Assembly (NCBI GenBank): GCA_047626155.1
Contig: JBLHRR010000003.1
Span: 1 to 64,000 of the forward strand
Direction: 5' to 3'
Source of the DNA: CALGLS01 sp047626155
GTDB taxonomy: Bacteria > Bacteroidota > Bacteroidia > Chitinophagales > Saprospiraceae
Length of the DNA: 64,000 nt
The notes under the pieces: generated by a model
Told to the model about the DNA's origin: nothing
Databases searched by the model: none
What the model saw: only the letters and a program-made list of their open reading frames with translations
Part shown: piece after piece, positions 24,737 to 32,921 of the stretch
How the letters are laid out: the number at the start of each line of letters is the position of its first letter
How positions within the stretch are numbered: the first letter of the stretch is position 1
Program-made: the position numbers and the translations under genes

Positions 24737-25835
24737 AGCCTAAAGATTTTAATACGTTTATGTTCACGATAAATATTATTCCAATCAACGCGGGCAAAAT
24801 CATGTTTATTACCCAAAGGCTGAAAGTAGAGGCTAGTATACTCAGTTCGTTATCACAAAAGTTTCCCCAGACAAACAGCGCTACTTCGCCTCGCATCAGC
24901 AGCCCCATAATAGGAGGCAGTGGGATACTCGTTTGCAATAAAAAAATGGTTGCGATACAAGCGATCCCTGTTAGTAACGGAACTTCGACGCCAAAATACA
25001 TCAACATCAAATAGTACTGCGTCGTGTATGTAGCATAGCGTAAAAAAGAAAATAACAGCACACGACTCAACTCCTTCGATCGATAATTTCGCAAAACGTT
25101 TAAATGCTTTACATAAGGTATCAGATATTTTTTTAGCGGCAGCCGTTTTACTATCGGCACCATCAGGTCTACATTGTAAAAGCAAAACAGCATTAAGCCC
25201 ATTCCTGCTATCCCTAAAAACAATATACCTCGCAAAACATATACCTCTAATTCTAAATATCGCCATATGAAAAAGGAAAGCCCCAAAATACCTATAGAAA
25301 GCAACACTAATAACTGACTAAAACTCCCCACCAAAGTGGCTACTACCGTCTTCCAGTTGTTTTCTGCTTTCACAAATAAAATTCGTCCGGCATACTCTCC
25401 TATTCGATTTGGTGTAAAAACAGAGAACGTTACGCCCGATAAAATTGCCGAATACATTTTCCAAAAGGAAAGCGTCTCGATTTCTTTGATGAGTTCCTTC
25501 CATTTTAAGGTTTCAAAAGCCCAATTTATGGGGATCAAAATAAAAGCTGCTATCAGCCAACCGGCCCTATCCCTAGTCAGACTTTCCAGGAAGGTGGCCC
25601 ACAGTTCCGTGGCGTTTTCTCTAGCCCAAATTTGCTTGTAAATTACCCAAGACAGAGCCAGAACAATAACAAGTTTGAGTAGTTTTTCAACTATAGGATT
25701 TACCCGCCACATCCGATTAGGGACAGGTGACGTAGTGGTGATTTCTTTCTGTTTGTTATGTATTTCGATTCCGAAAGATACGGGTTTTCTGAGTTTTTGT
25801 TGTACGACTGATTGACTAATGCTTAGGTCAGTCAA
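24717..25835 (-). CDS. Flippase-like / LPG-synthase-type multispanning membrane protein
   Basis: The 372-aa protein has about eight hydrophobic segments and belongs to the UPF0104 (lysylphosphatidylglycerol synthetase TM region) group, whose members are flippases or glycolipid-related transporters. Supporting motifs are NWAFETLKWKELIKEIETLS, the SGVTFSVFTPNRIGEYAGRI block typical of this family, and SIPLPPIMGLLMRGEVALF. The first about 45 residues are hydrophilic, so an internal start at MWRVNPIVEK is possible. It overlaps the DUF3108 gene downstream, suggesting a shared role in envelope lipid handling. Confidence 0.8.
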   Translation of the reverse strand: MTDLSISQSVVQQKLRKPVSFGIEIHNKQKEITTTSPVPNRMWRVNPIVEKLLKLVIVLALSWVIYKQIWARENATELWATFLESLTRDRAGWLIAAFILIPINWAFETLKWKELIKEIETLSFWKMYSAILSGVTFSVFTPNRIGEYAGRILFVKAENNWKTVVATLVGSFSQLLVLLSIGILGLSFFIWRYLELEVYVLRGILFLGIAGMGLMLFCFYNVDLMVPIVKRLPLKKYLIPYVKHLNVLRNYRSKELSRVLLFSFLRYATYTTQYYLMLMYFGVEVPLLTGIACIATIFLLQTSIPLPPIMGLLMRGEVALFVWGNFCDNELSILASTFSLWVINMILPALIGIIFIVNINVLKSLGYASKGD

Positions 25836-25865
25836 TTAGTTTTTTTTCCTGTCCTCAAGAAAGGC

Positions 25866-25873
25866 TATCTTTG
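25866..25873 (+). promoter_or_regulatory. Bacteroidota-type -7 box (TATCTTTG)
   Basis: TATCTTTG matches the -7 consensus and lies 57 bases before the ATG at 25931. Confidence 0.4.
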
Positions 25874-25930
25874 TGGAATCAAATACTTATTCAGAAGTAT
25901 AGCTACAAAAGGAAGAAAATCATAAAAGCG

Positions 25931-26416
25931 ATGAGGAAAGGCTTGATTGTAAATGGAGAAGAAATCGAATTTAAAAAAAGATCCATAGGAGAAATTTGGT
26001 TCCCATGCATCACAGAGAGCTTTAGTATAAATTTTGAAGAAATAAAATTGGTTGCAATTTCGCCAAGATTAGCTTTAGATAATGAGATGCTTATAGTTAC
26101 GCTAATTAATATAGAGCAAAATTTTCACCAGTTTAGTTGCTTCGAATTTGATAAAGAATCAATAAAAAAGTTTGAAAGAAAATTGAACTTAAATAGTATT
26201 CGTAATACTGAATGGGAAAAACTTTCTTGGGAAGAGCATGAAAATTATACAACAGACAAAGTAGTTTATCCTAGAGAATTATACTGGGAAAATTTGTATG
26301 TCCAACCTAGAAACTTTAGAAAAAGAATCATTAAGATCTTGAAGTTTTTATCAATCAAGAAATCGATAAGTGGAAAATTCACTCCTAAAATTGCTGAATA
26401 TTTAAAGAATAAATAA
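25931..26416 (+). CDS. Hypothetical protein of unknown family, AT-rich
   Basis: I chose ATG 25931 (MRKGLIVNGEEIEFKKRSIG); the upstream alternative at 25871 overlaps the promoter box. The 161-residue protein is soluble, without a signal peptide or membrane segment. It is mixed alpha/beta, with VAISPRLALDNEMLIVTLIN and a basic C-terminus (RKRIIKILKFLSIKKSISGK). I recognise no domain. Its codons are clearly more AT-rich than those of ruvC or the flippase-like gene on either side, which suggests recent acquisition. ruvC follows after about 85 bases on the same strand. Confidence 0.6.
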   Translation: MRKGLIVNGEEIEFKKRSIGEIWFPCITESFSINFEEIKLVAISPRLALDNEMLIVTLINIEQNFHQFSCFEFDKESIKKFERKLNLNSIRNTEWEKLSWEEHENYTTDKVVYPRELYWENLYVQPRNFRKRIIKILKFLSIKKSISGKFTPKIAEYLKNK

Positions 26417-26501
26417 CGTACAAAAAGTGAAAGACCACTAATTGACTCCCAAGACTAAACAACCCCTTAACCTTATTCACATTTTAATATCCACACTGCC
26501 T

Positions 26502-27068
26502 TTGGCCACTACAGATACATATCGCATACTCGGCGTCGATCCGGGAACAAATATCATGGGCTACGCCATCATTGAGATCAGGAAGAAAGAAATTTTTCTA
26601 GTCGAAATGGGAGTGGTCAAGATGAGTAAATTTGACAATGCACAGGATAAGTTGCAAAAGATTTTTGAACGATTGCAGGCCATTATTAAAAGGCACAATC
26701 CAAAACAAATGGCGATTGAAGCTCCTTTCTTTGGGAAGAACGTGCAATCCATGTTGAAGCTGGGCCGTGCGCAGGGAGTTGCCATCGCTGCTGCTATGAC
26801 CTTGAATGTAGAGATCCAGGAATACGCACCTAAGAAAATAAAATTGGCCGTAACCGGAAGTGGAAATGCTTCCAAGGAACAGGTTTCCGCAATGCTGGAT
26901 ACCATTTTAAAACAGAAACTACAGAAGGATTACTTTGACGCTACGGATGCCCTCGCTACTGCCGTTTGTCATTTTTATCAATCTGGTCGAGGAGGAAGTA
27001 CTGGAAAAAAATATAGCGGATGGGAAGGTTTCTTGAAGGACAACCCCGGAAAAAAGAAAAAGATGTAA
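26502..27068 (+). CDS. ruvC: Crossover junction endodeoxyribonuclease RuvC
   Basis: RuvC cuts Holliday junctions in recombination repair. The catalytic acids are visible: Asp13 in LGVDPGTNIMG, Glu73 in AIEAPFFGKN, and Asp146/Asp149 in YFDATDALATAVCHF. With TTG 26502 as start (MATTDTYRILGVDPGT) the protein has 188 residues, the usual length. A longer frame from TTG 26442 adds 20 residues unlike RuvC N-termini. There is no ATG in frame before the catalytic Asp, so a TTG start is required. The resulvase partners ruvA and ruvB are not in the window. Confidence 0.92.
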   Translation: MATTDTYRILGVDPGTNIMGYAIIEIRKKEIFLVEMGVVKMSKFDNAQDKLQKIFERLQAIIKRHNPKQMAIEAPFFGKNVQSMLKLGRAQGVAIAAAMTLNVEIQEYAPKKIKLAVTGSGNASKEQVSAMLDTILKQKLQKDYFDATDALATAVCHFYQSGRGGSTGKKYSGWEGFLKDNPGKKKKM

Positions 27069-27082
27069 TCAAAACTTCAATA

Positions 27083-27136
27083 AAAATCAAAATCCGAATT
27101 GCGGGAATCACAATAGTGGGTTTTAATTTTGATTTT
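27083..27136. terminator. AT-rich hairpin between convergent ruvC and lytR-like genes
   Basis: AAAATCAAAAT (27083-27093) pairs perfectly with ATTTTGATTTT (27126-27136), with short T runs afterwards. Confidence 0.5.
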
Positions 27137-27158
27137 AATTGGCATTTTAATTTTTCAC

Positions 27159-27920
27159 CTACCGATCCAGCCACTCTTTAAAAGCCCCTACCCTTTCTCG
27201 ACTCACCAATGTCTCCCCATTTATTTTTGGCTCCAACTCTAAAATCAATCTCCGATTTTCATAACTGTGAATCTTTCTTATCGCCTCATGATGCAAAAGG
27301 GCCTTTCGACTAATTCTAAAAAAATTGTCAGGACTTACCATCTCTTCTAATTGGTCCAAAGTAAAATCAATAGCATGCCGCTTCTTATCATGGCAGTGAG
27401 CAAAGACCATACGGTCAGCCGCGTAGAAGTAAGCGATTTCGGTGACGGGAACTTGTATCAATTGCTGGCCGATTTTCACAAGGAAACGCTCCTTATATTT
27501 TTTGCCAGCAATGGCCTGGAGCATTTTATTGAACGTTTGCTGGTCATAAGAAATCAACGGTTTTTTGAGGCGCTTGTATTTTTGGATGGCCTGCTCCAGT
27601 TCTTCTTTTTCAATAGGTTTTAAGAGATAGTCAATGCTATTTACTTTGAAGGCTTTGAGGGCGTATTCATCATAGGCGGTAGTGAAAATAACTGGGACTT
27701 CTATTTTTACTTTGGAGAAAATATCGAAACTGATACCGTCCGCCAATTGGATATCCATAAAGATGACATCCGGAGGAACGTTTGCTTCAAGCCATTGAGT
27801 AGCCGACTTCACGCTGTCGAGAACAGCTAGAACTTCGCAACCGGGTACACATTGTTGAATAAGACTAGTAAGTCTTCGAGCCGCAGGCTTTTCATCTTCT
27901 ATAAGTAGTATTTTTTGCAT
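27159..27920 (-). CDS. LytTR response regulator
   Basis: The 253-aa protein has a receiver domain (acid pocket near Asp9/Glu10, phosphoacceptor Asp56 in IFMDIQLADG, Lys in DYLLKPI) and a C-terminal LytTR DNA-binding domain from about 150 (KIGQQLIQVPVTEIAYFYAA and FFRISRKALLHHEAIRKIHS). It is the partner of the histidine kinase gene 22 bases upstream. Both follow the TonB receptor gene in the same direction, so the three probably form one unit in which the pair may control uptake. Confidence 0.93.
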   Translation of the reverse strand: MQKILLIEDEKPAARRLTSLIQQCVPGCEVLAVLDSVKSATQWLEANVPPDVIFMDIQLADGISFDIFSKVKIEVPVIFTTAYDEYALKAFKVNSIDYLLKPIEKEELEQAIQKYKRLKKPLISYDQQTFNKMLQAIAGKKYKERFLVKIGQQLIQVPVTEIAYFYAADRMVFAHCHDKKRHAIDFTLDQLEEMVSPDNFFRISRKALLHHEAIRKIHSYENRRLILELEPKINGETLVSRERVGAFKEWLDR

Positions 27921-27942
27921 GTATTCTAAGGAAAATCATTAA

Positions 27943-28980
27943 TCAATCTATCAAAGGCAAAGCTACCGAAAACTGCTCCGCCGTTTCATCAATCAACACC
28001 CGAACCTTCGTGAAAAAAGAATAACGGCTTTTAATATTCTCTAAACCGGTCTTCGTGGAATGCATGACCTGATTTTTTCGCTGCAACTTATTCTCAACAA
28101 ATAACTTCCCGTCTTTTATCATCACTTTTATAAATAACGGCTGCTCAGTAGAAGTAATGTTATGCTTAATCGCATTTTCAATCAGTAACTGTAATGATAA
28201 TGGCAACACCTTTTTATTCATATATTCTTCTGGAATAGAAATATCTACTTGGAGATTCTCTTCAAAGCGTTCTTTTAATAAAAATAAATAAGCATTTAAA
28301 AAAGTCATTTCTTCAGCTAGCGTTACCAATTCTTTATCTTTTATCTCCAAGATATAACGATATACTTTAGATAGCTTTTCTACAAATTTTACTGCCCGAT
28401 CCGAATCCTCGGGAATTAACTGTGCAAGCGTATTCATACTATTGAACAGAAAATGTGGATTCACCTGATTCTTCAAGCTTTCCAGTTGAGAGGCAATTTG
28501 TTGCTTTTTCAAACGCTCTTGTTCTAATAGAGATTCCTTAAATTGGCTGAAATAAAAAATGCTTTCATAAATGGCTAAAACCAAAAAAGCAACGGTCAAA
28601 GAACTGAGTGTCATACCTATACCTTCTGGCTTTCCCTCGACACCAGTCATAGAAAAAGTCAAGTCATCCAAAAAATATCCTAAGATAACTTTTACCACAG
28701 AATAAGTTAGCATCACTAAAATGACCTGAACAATTAATCGCTTCTTTATCTGACTCGCTTCAAAGTAACGATCCCTACAAAACATAGCGACCCCGCGCAA
28801 GCACAACCAAAATGCGGTGGTATAGATCAGCGAAACAGGAAAACAATAAAATAAGGTTACAGGGCTATCTACGATACGTTCGTGAAACATCATCAACTCA
28901 ATCAGCATAGCTACCATAGGAATCCCTATGAGCATAAGCCATCGATCATTTATCCCAAGAAGTGTTTTTGTTGAACGCAT
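27943..28980 (-). CDS. LytS-type sensor histidine kinase
   Basis: The 345-aa protein has four hydrophobic helices in the first 150 residues, then a coiled linker, then the His_kinase (LytS/YehU-type) domain: LKNQVNPHFLFNSMNTLAQL holds the phosphorylated His, followed by LEIKDKELVTLAEEMTFLNA and the ATP-binding SLQLLIENAIKHNI and STKTGLENIKSRYSFF. No obvious periplasmic sensor domain, so the signal probably comes through the membrane helices. It is 15 bases from the TonB receptor gene. Confidence 0.92.
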   Translation of the reverse strand: MRSTKTLLGINDRWLMLIGIPMVAMLIELMMFHERIVDSPVTLFYCFPVSLIYTTAFWLCLRGVAMFCRDRYFEASQIKKRLIVQVILVMLTYSVVKVILGYFLDDLTFSMTGVEGKPEGIGMTLSSLTVAFLVLAIYESIFYFSQFKESLLEQERLKKQQIASQLESLKNQVNPHFLFNSMNTLAQLIPEDSDRAVKFVEKLSKVYRYILEIKDKELVTLAEEMTFLNAYLFLLKERFEENLQVDISIPEEYMNKKVLPLSLQLLIENAIKHNITSTEQPLFIKVMIKDGKLFVENKLQRKNQVMHSTKTGLENIKSRYSFFTKVRVLIDETAEQFSVALPLID

Positions 28981-28995
28981 TTTTTTTGTATAATA

Positions 28996-31374
28996 CTAAA
29001 ACTGTATCTGATATTTGAAATCTGGAAAGAAGCCAATCTGATAAACATTGAATAACTCTCCAGTGCTTTCGTTGTATCTCGTAGAAAAAATATTCTTATG
29101 ATTCGTTAAGTTACGAAAATCTAAGTACCAGGTTTGAGAAATTTTCTTTTTTTGACTATTCTTTCTATAGCCAATTTTTGCATCCAGCCGGAAGTACGGG
29201 TCGTAACGCTCAATATAAGCTATGCTTTCATCACGAACAGCGAAACCCGAAGCACGGGAGGCCTCCAAGTCAATTGGCGTATAATAACGTCCGCCAGCAG
29301 TAGTTACATTCATGTCAAAGGTCAGTGCATTTTGTTTTGCCTTGCCGAAATACCATTCCTTTCCTGCTAAGAAGTTAAACGTGTATTTATTGTTAAAAGA
29401 AGTGTTACGTTCTATACCATCACTGGGCGTGTAATTGGAATCGAATACAGAAGCAGTGACCAGACCATAATAACCTTCGCTAAAAAACTTCTCTACGGTT
29501 AATTCCAGACCGTAGTTATTTCCAGTTCCATCATTTATTAAATCGGGCATTTCCTCAAAACCAAAATCATCGCCCGTATTCAAAACAGAGAAGGTACTGG
29601 GGTCTCGATTCACAGGCACTTCAAATAACCACTGATAATAAGCTTCTGTTTTTATTCTCCAGTTGGTTCCTAATTTTTGGTCGTAACCTACAACCAAATG
29701 ATGACTTCTGGTAAAACCCAATTCTTGATTTTCTTGATTCAAAGTTCCATCTGAATTTTCTATTTCAAAAAAGTAAATCGGTAAAGGCTGCATTTGACTG
29801 TGCATACCATAACCTAAACTCAACTTAGACGACTTGGTCAAATCGTAATTAATGGCCAATCTTGGCTCCACTACAGCTTCATCATTCAGAGCCAAGTACT
29901 GACTATGCAAACCACCATTAATCGTCACCTTCTCTGCAGGCTTGTATCGCATTTGAGCATAAGCTTGTAACAATGTGATTCCGTCATTAAAGTTTCGTAA
30001 TGTTCTCCATTCTGGTTCCAGTGCACGAGTACGGCTGAAAGCATTCATATCATAATACTCTCCCACCAAGCCAACCCGCAAAGTATAACGCGCGTTGAAT
30101 TTCTTATTGACATAACTGGACAAGGAATATCGATTATTGGTGTCCTCCAGGTCAAACCATTTGAATTCTGAATCATCTGACTGTACTTGATGTTCGTTGT
30201 AGATGTTTTGTGAATTGGAAGCCATTAGTGTTGTCCTCCAATAAGTGTTCTCATTAAGAATTATCCGATGGTTCATTCCCAATATCCCCAGTTGGCTGGT
30301 TGCATAAGAATTGATATCATCTCGATCTGCGAAGAGATCACCCTCTGCCAGGTCTTCCGCCAGAAAATCTATATCACTCAAACCACCCAAACCGAAGAAG
30401 GAAAACTTCCCGAACTTCCCGGTTCCAAAATCCAATTTAAAAGCTAGATCATTATAATTCGGTACTGCAGCTGTTCCTACATCTATACCTGCACGCTGAG
30501 CCAATTCTATAAAGGAGTGACGATAGCTGACCATATAGGAACTGGTTTTCTTCTTATTCAAAGGCCCCTCCGCCATAAACTCTAATCCATTGAAAACCGT
30601 AATTTGCCCGGTAAACTCATGTTTGTTTTTATTCCCGTTTCTAAAACCAATATCAAAAACACCTGCATTGGCATTTCCATATTCGGCAGGGAAAGCAGAG
30701 GTCATAAAATCAGAGTTTTTCAGCATGTTGGTATTCAGAGCAGAAATGGGGCCTCCAGTAGAACCTAAGGTAGAAAAGTGATTAGGGTTCGGAATGGGAA
30801 TGCCTTCCAAACGCCAAAGGACACCGGTTGGCGAGTTGCCTCTGATAACAATATCATTACGGCCATCGTTCATAGCGCTCACTCCAGCAAAATTACTCGC
30901 CATCCGAGAGACATCGTTAGCGCCACCAGCATAACGGGTTACCTCTTCCAGTGAAAAAGTACGGGCGCTAATCCCCGCCATTTTATTTATGGTTTTATCT
31001 TTTTCTACTTTTGCGGTAACGACTACCTCCGCCATATTCATGGTCGATTCTTCCATAGCCAAATCAAGGATTACTTCTTTTCCAGCGGTAACCAATACAT
31101 TGGGTAAAGTAATGGTGTTGTATCCGATGTAGCTGATCCGAAATTGGTGGCGTCCCAGCGGTATATTTTGCATTTCGAAACGCCCATCAACGTCGGTAGA
31201 GGCGCCTTTGACTTCTACGCCACTAAGAAATTCTATCGTCGCACCGATTAATGGCATATCGGCCTGTTGGTCAATAACGGTTCCGCGAACGGTTTGCTGA
31301 CCTTGCTGAGCAGAAAGTAAGATACTAAATAGACTGAACAGGGCAATCAGAAGAGATTTGTAAGAGTAATGCAT
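28996..31374 (-). CDS. TonB-dependent receptor with carboxypeptidase-like N-terminal domain
   Basis: The 792-aa outer membrane protein has a signal peptide (LLIALFSLFSILLSAQQ), a carboxypeptidase-regulatory-like beta-sandwich (about 27-115: VRGTVIDQQADMPLIGATIE), a plug domain (about 120-230, NDIVIRGNSPTGVLWRLEGI) and a barrel ending in YQIGFFPDFKYQIQF, the aromatic-terminated last strand. It lacks the long N-terminal signalling domain of FecA-type receptors. The substrate is unknown; no SusD partner follows. Its two-component pair lies directly downstream. Confidence 0.92.
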   Translation of the reverse strand: MHYSYKSLLIALFSLFSILLSAQQGQQTVRGTVIDQQADMPLIGATIEFLSGVEVKGASTDVDGRFEMQNIPLGRHQFRISYIGYNTITLPNVLVTAGKEVILDLAMEESTMNMAEVVVTAKVEKDKTINKMAGISARTFSLEEVTRYAGGANDVSRMASNFAGVSAMNDGRNDIVIRGNSPTGVLWRLEGIPIPNPNHFSTLGSTGGPISALNTNMLKNSDFMTSAFPAEYGNANAGVFDIGFRNGNKNKHEFTGQITVFNGLEFMAEGPLNKKKTSSYMVSYRHSFIELAQRAGIDVGTAAVPNYNDLAFKLDFGTGKFGKFSFFGLGGLSDIDFLAEDLAEGDLFADRDDINSYATSQLGILGMNHRIILNENTYWRTTLMASNSQNIYNEHQVQSDDSEFKWFDLEDTNNRYSLSSYVNKKFNARYTLRVGLVGEYYDMNAFSRTRALEPEWRTLRNFNDGITLLQAYAQMRYKPAEKVTINGGLHSQYLALNDEAVVEPRLAINYDLTKSSKLSLGYGMHSQMQPLPIYFFEIENSDGTLNQENQELGFTRSHHLVVGYDQKLGTNWRIKTEAYYQWLFEVPVNRDPSTFSVLNTGDDFGFEEMPDLINDGTGNNYGLELTVEKFFSEGYYGLVTASVFDSNYTPSDGIERNTSFNNKYTFNFLAGKEWYFGKAKQNALTFDMNVTTAGGRYYTPIDLEASRASGFAVRDESIAYIERYDPYFRLDAKIGYRKNSQKKKISQTWYLDFRNLTNHKNIFSTRYNESTGELFNVYQIGFFPDFKYQIQF

Positions 31375-31456
31375 TTTTTATTTTTAAGGAGTTCGTTCAA
31401 CAATCAATCGCGAATACAATGCAATATTAGGTCATCTGTTTAACTATAAATATATT

Positions 31457-31744
31457 TTGGGTATGAGTTGTTCTTTTTTCGAGATGAACCGGCAGAAGCC
31501 TACAAAAAAACCGCCACACCGCAACGAAGGTTTGCCAGAGGTTGCGACTCCTGGCAAATTTGAGCCTGACTCCTCCAGAGTATTTAGAGCGCACCAATTA
31601 GCCAACGCACCAATTGGCAAGTCAATGTTTCAAGCAAAGGAGTTAAAAATTGATCTATCTAAATTTGAGACAGGTATTTATATTTTAGAAATAATTGATT
31701 TGAGAATAAGAAAAATCGAAGCTTTGCATTCTTTGAAGAAGTAG
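31457..31744 (+). pseudogene. Remnant ending in a T9SS sorting-domain tail
   Basis: The last 40 codons read FQAKELKIDLSKFETGIYIL followed by EIIDLRIRKIEALHSLKK, the end of a T9SS type A sorting domain. What precedes it is Pro/Arg-rich and is the translation of intergenic repeat-like DNA (CGCAACGAAGG and AATTGGTGCGTTGGC-type words), not a folded cargo protein. So this is a gene end left after loss of its 5' part. A small chance remains that it is expressed as a 95-aa peptide. Confidence 0.45.
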
Positions 31745-31828
31745 TGTTTTCTTTTATAAAAGCATTATCTTCGCATTACAACAACAGAACCACCCACCTA
31801 ACAGCTTCTTACAATTAAACTCAAAACT

Positions 31829-32833
31829 ATGACTAAGTACTTTTCCTTACTACTGGCCTTACTCTTTTCTTTTAGTATCACTGCCCAGGAAACGGAATCA
31901 ACGGTTTCCGCTATTGTCGAAGTTGATAACGATGAACTTTATGACGCTTCTCAAATTGGCAGTGGATCCATCGACGTTGACGAGCTCGCAGAAATCCTGA
32001 CCGAATCTGCGGAGACCGATCAGCAAAAAGCCGAAGCCATTTATCACTGGGTTACACATAACATTGCGTACAACATAAAACTCTATGAAGATTTTCGCTT
32101 AGGCGAACGAGATAAGAAAAAAGGAAAGCGCATCCGTAAATCAGCGATGGAAGAACACAACGCTGGCAAAGTAAAAAAAGCCATACGGAACCGAGCTGGC
32201 ATCTGTGAAGATTATGCCTTGATTGTTAACAGCCTTTGTCAAGAAGCTGGTCTGGAAACTAAAGTGGTAAAAGGATATATTAGGATCGATCCTTCGAAAT
32301 TGCGAAGCACTGGCGAAAAACATGTTTGGAACCTCGTGAAAATTGATGGCGAATGGAAAGCCATTGATGCAACCTATGGCGCTGGCTACTTGGATCAATA
32401 TAACGATTTCGTTTTTGATTATGATCCAAACTATTTCCTATCGAGCAAAGAACCTTTTAGTTTAAATCATCTTCCAAGAGATACTGCCCTCATGTTAACA
32501 GACACAATCATGACTCGTAGACAATTCAAAAACTTCCCTATTATCGGACGTGGATTTTTTGCCTTTGACATTAGTAATTATCAGCCTTTGCAGGTAATGC
32601 AAGAAGTAGTGAAAGGAGAAGAGGTGATTGTTACATTTACCTCACCGAAGAAGATTGGACAGTTCACTGTTTACAAGGATAAGCAGGATGAATATGAAAT
32701 AGTAAAGCGCATGAAAAAAGGAGATGAATACACCATTGTAATTCATACTAAGAATATGAAAACGGGTAAGGTCATGCTTTTTGGAGATCGACAGTTGATT
32801 GCAGCTTATAGATTGAAGGTGAACAAACCTTAG
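31829..32833 (+). CDS. Exported transglutaminase-like protein
   Basis: The 334-aa protein has a signal peptide (MTKYFSLLLALLFSFSITAQ) and a transglutaminase-like domain with a Cys-His-Asp triad: Cys126 in RAGICEDYALIVNSLC, His165 in GEKHVWNLVKIDG and Asp180 in IDATYGAGYLD. KAEAIYHWVTHNIAYN is the usual helix before it. Bacterial members are peptidases or amide hydrolases, often acting on cell wall or surface proteins. The C-terminal about 130 residues are beta-rich and unrecognised. It shares the terminator at 32869 with the convergent ygiQ-type gene. Confidence 0.88.
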   Translation: MTKYFSLLLALLFSFSITAQETESTVSAIVEVDNDELYDASQIGSGSIDVDELAEILTESAETDQQKAEAIYHWVTHNIAYNIKLYEDFRLGERDKKKGKRIRKSAMEEHNAGKVKKAIRNRAGICEDYALIVNSLCQEAGLETKVVKGYIRIDPSKLRSTGEKHVWNLVKIDGEWKAIDATYGAGYLDQYNDFVFDYDPNYFLSSKEPFSLNHLPRDTALMLTDTIMTRRQFKNFPIIGRGFFAFDISNYQPLQVMQEVVKGEEVIVTFTSPKKIGQFTVYKDKQDEYEIVKRMKKGDEYTIVIHTKNMKTGKVMLFGDRQLIAAYRLKVNKP

Positions 32834-32868
32834 GGACTCAAATAATTTAAAATTCCTTATGAGTCATA

Positions 32869-32905
32869 AAAAAAGAGTCTGTCGAAAATCGACAGACTCT
32901 TTTTT
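32869..32905. terminator. Strong bidirectional terminator
   Basis: A perfect 17-bp stem, 32869-32885 with 32889-32905, has an AAA loop and flanking A and T runs. It is placed between convergent genes. Confidence 0.9.
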
Positions 32906-32921
32906 TTTAATCTTTATTTTA

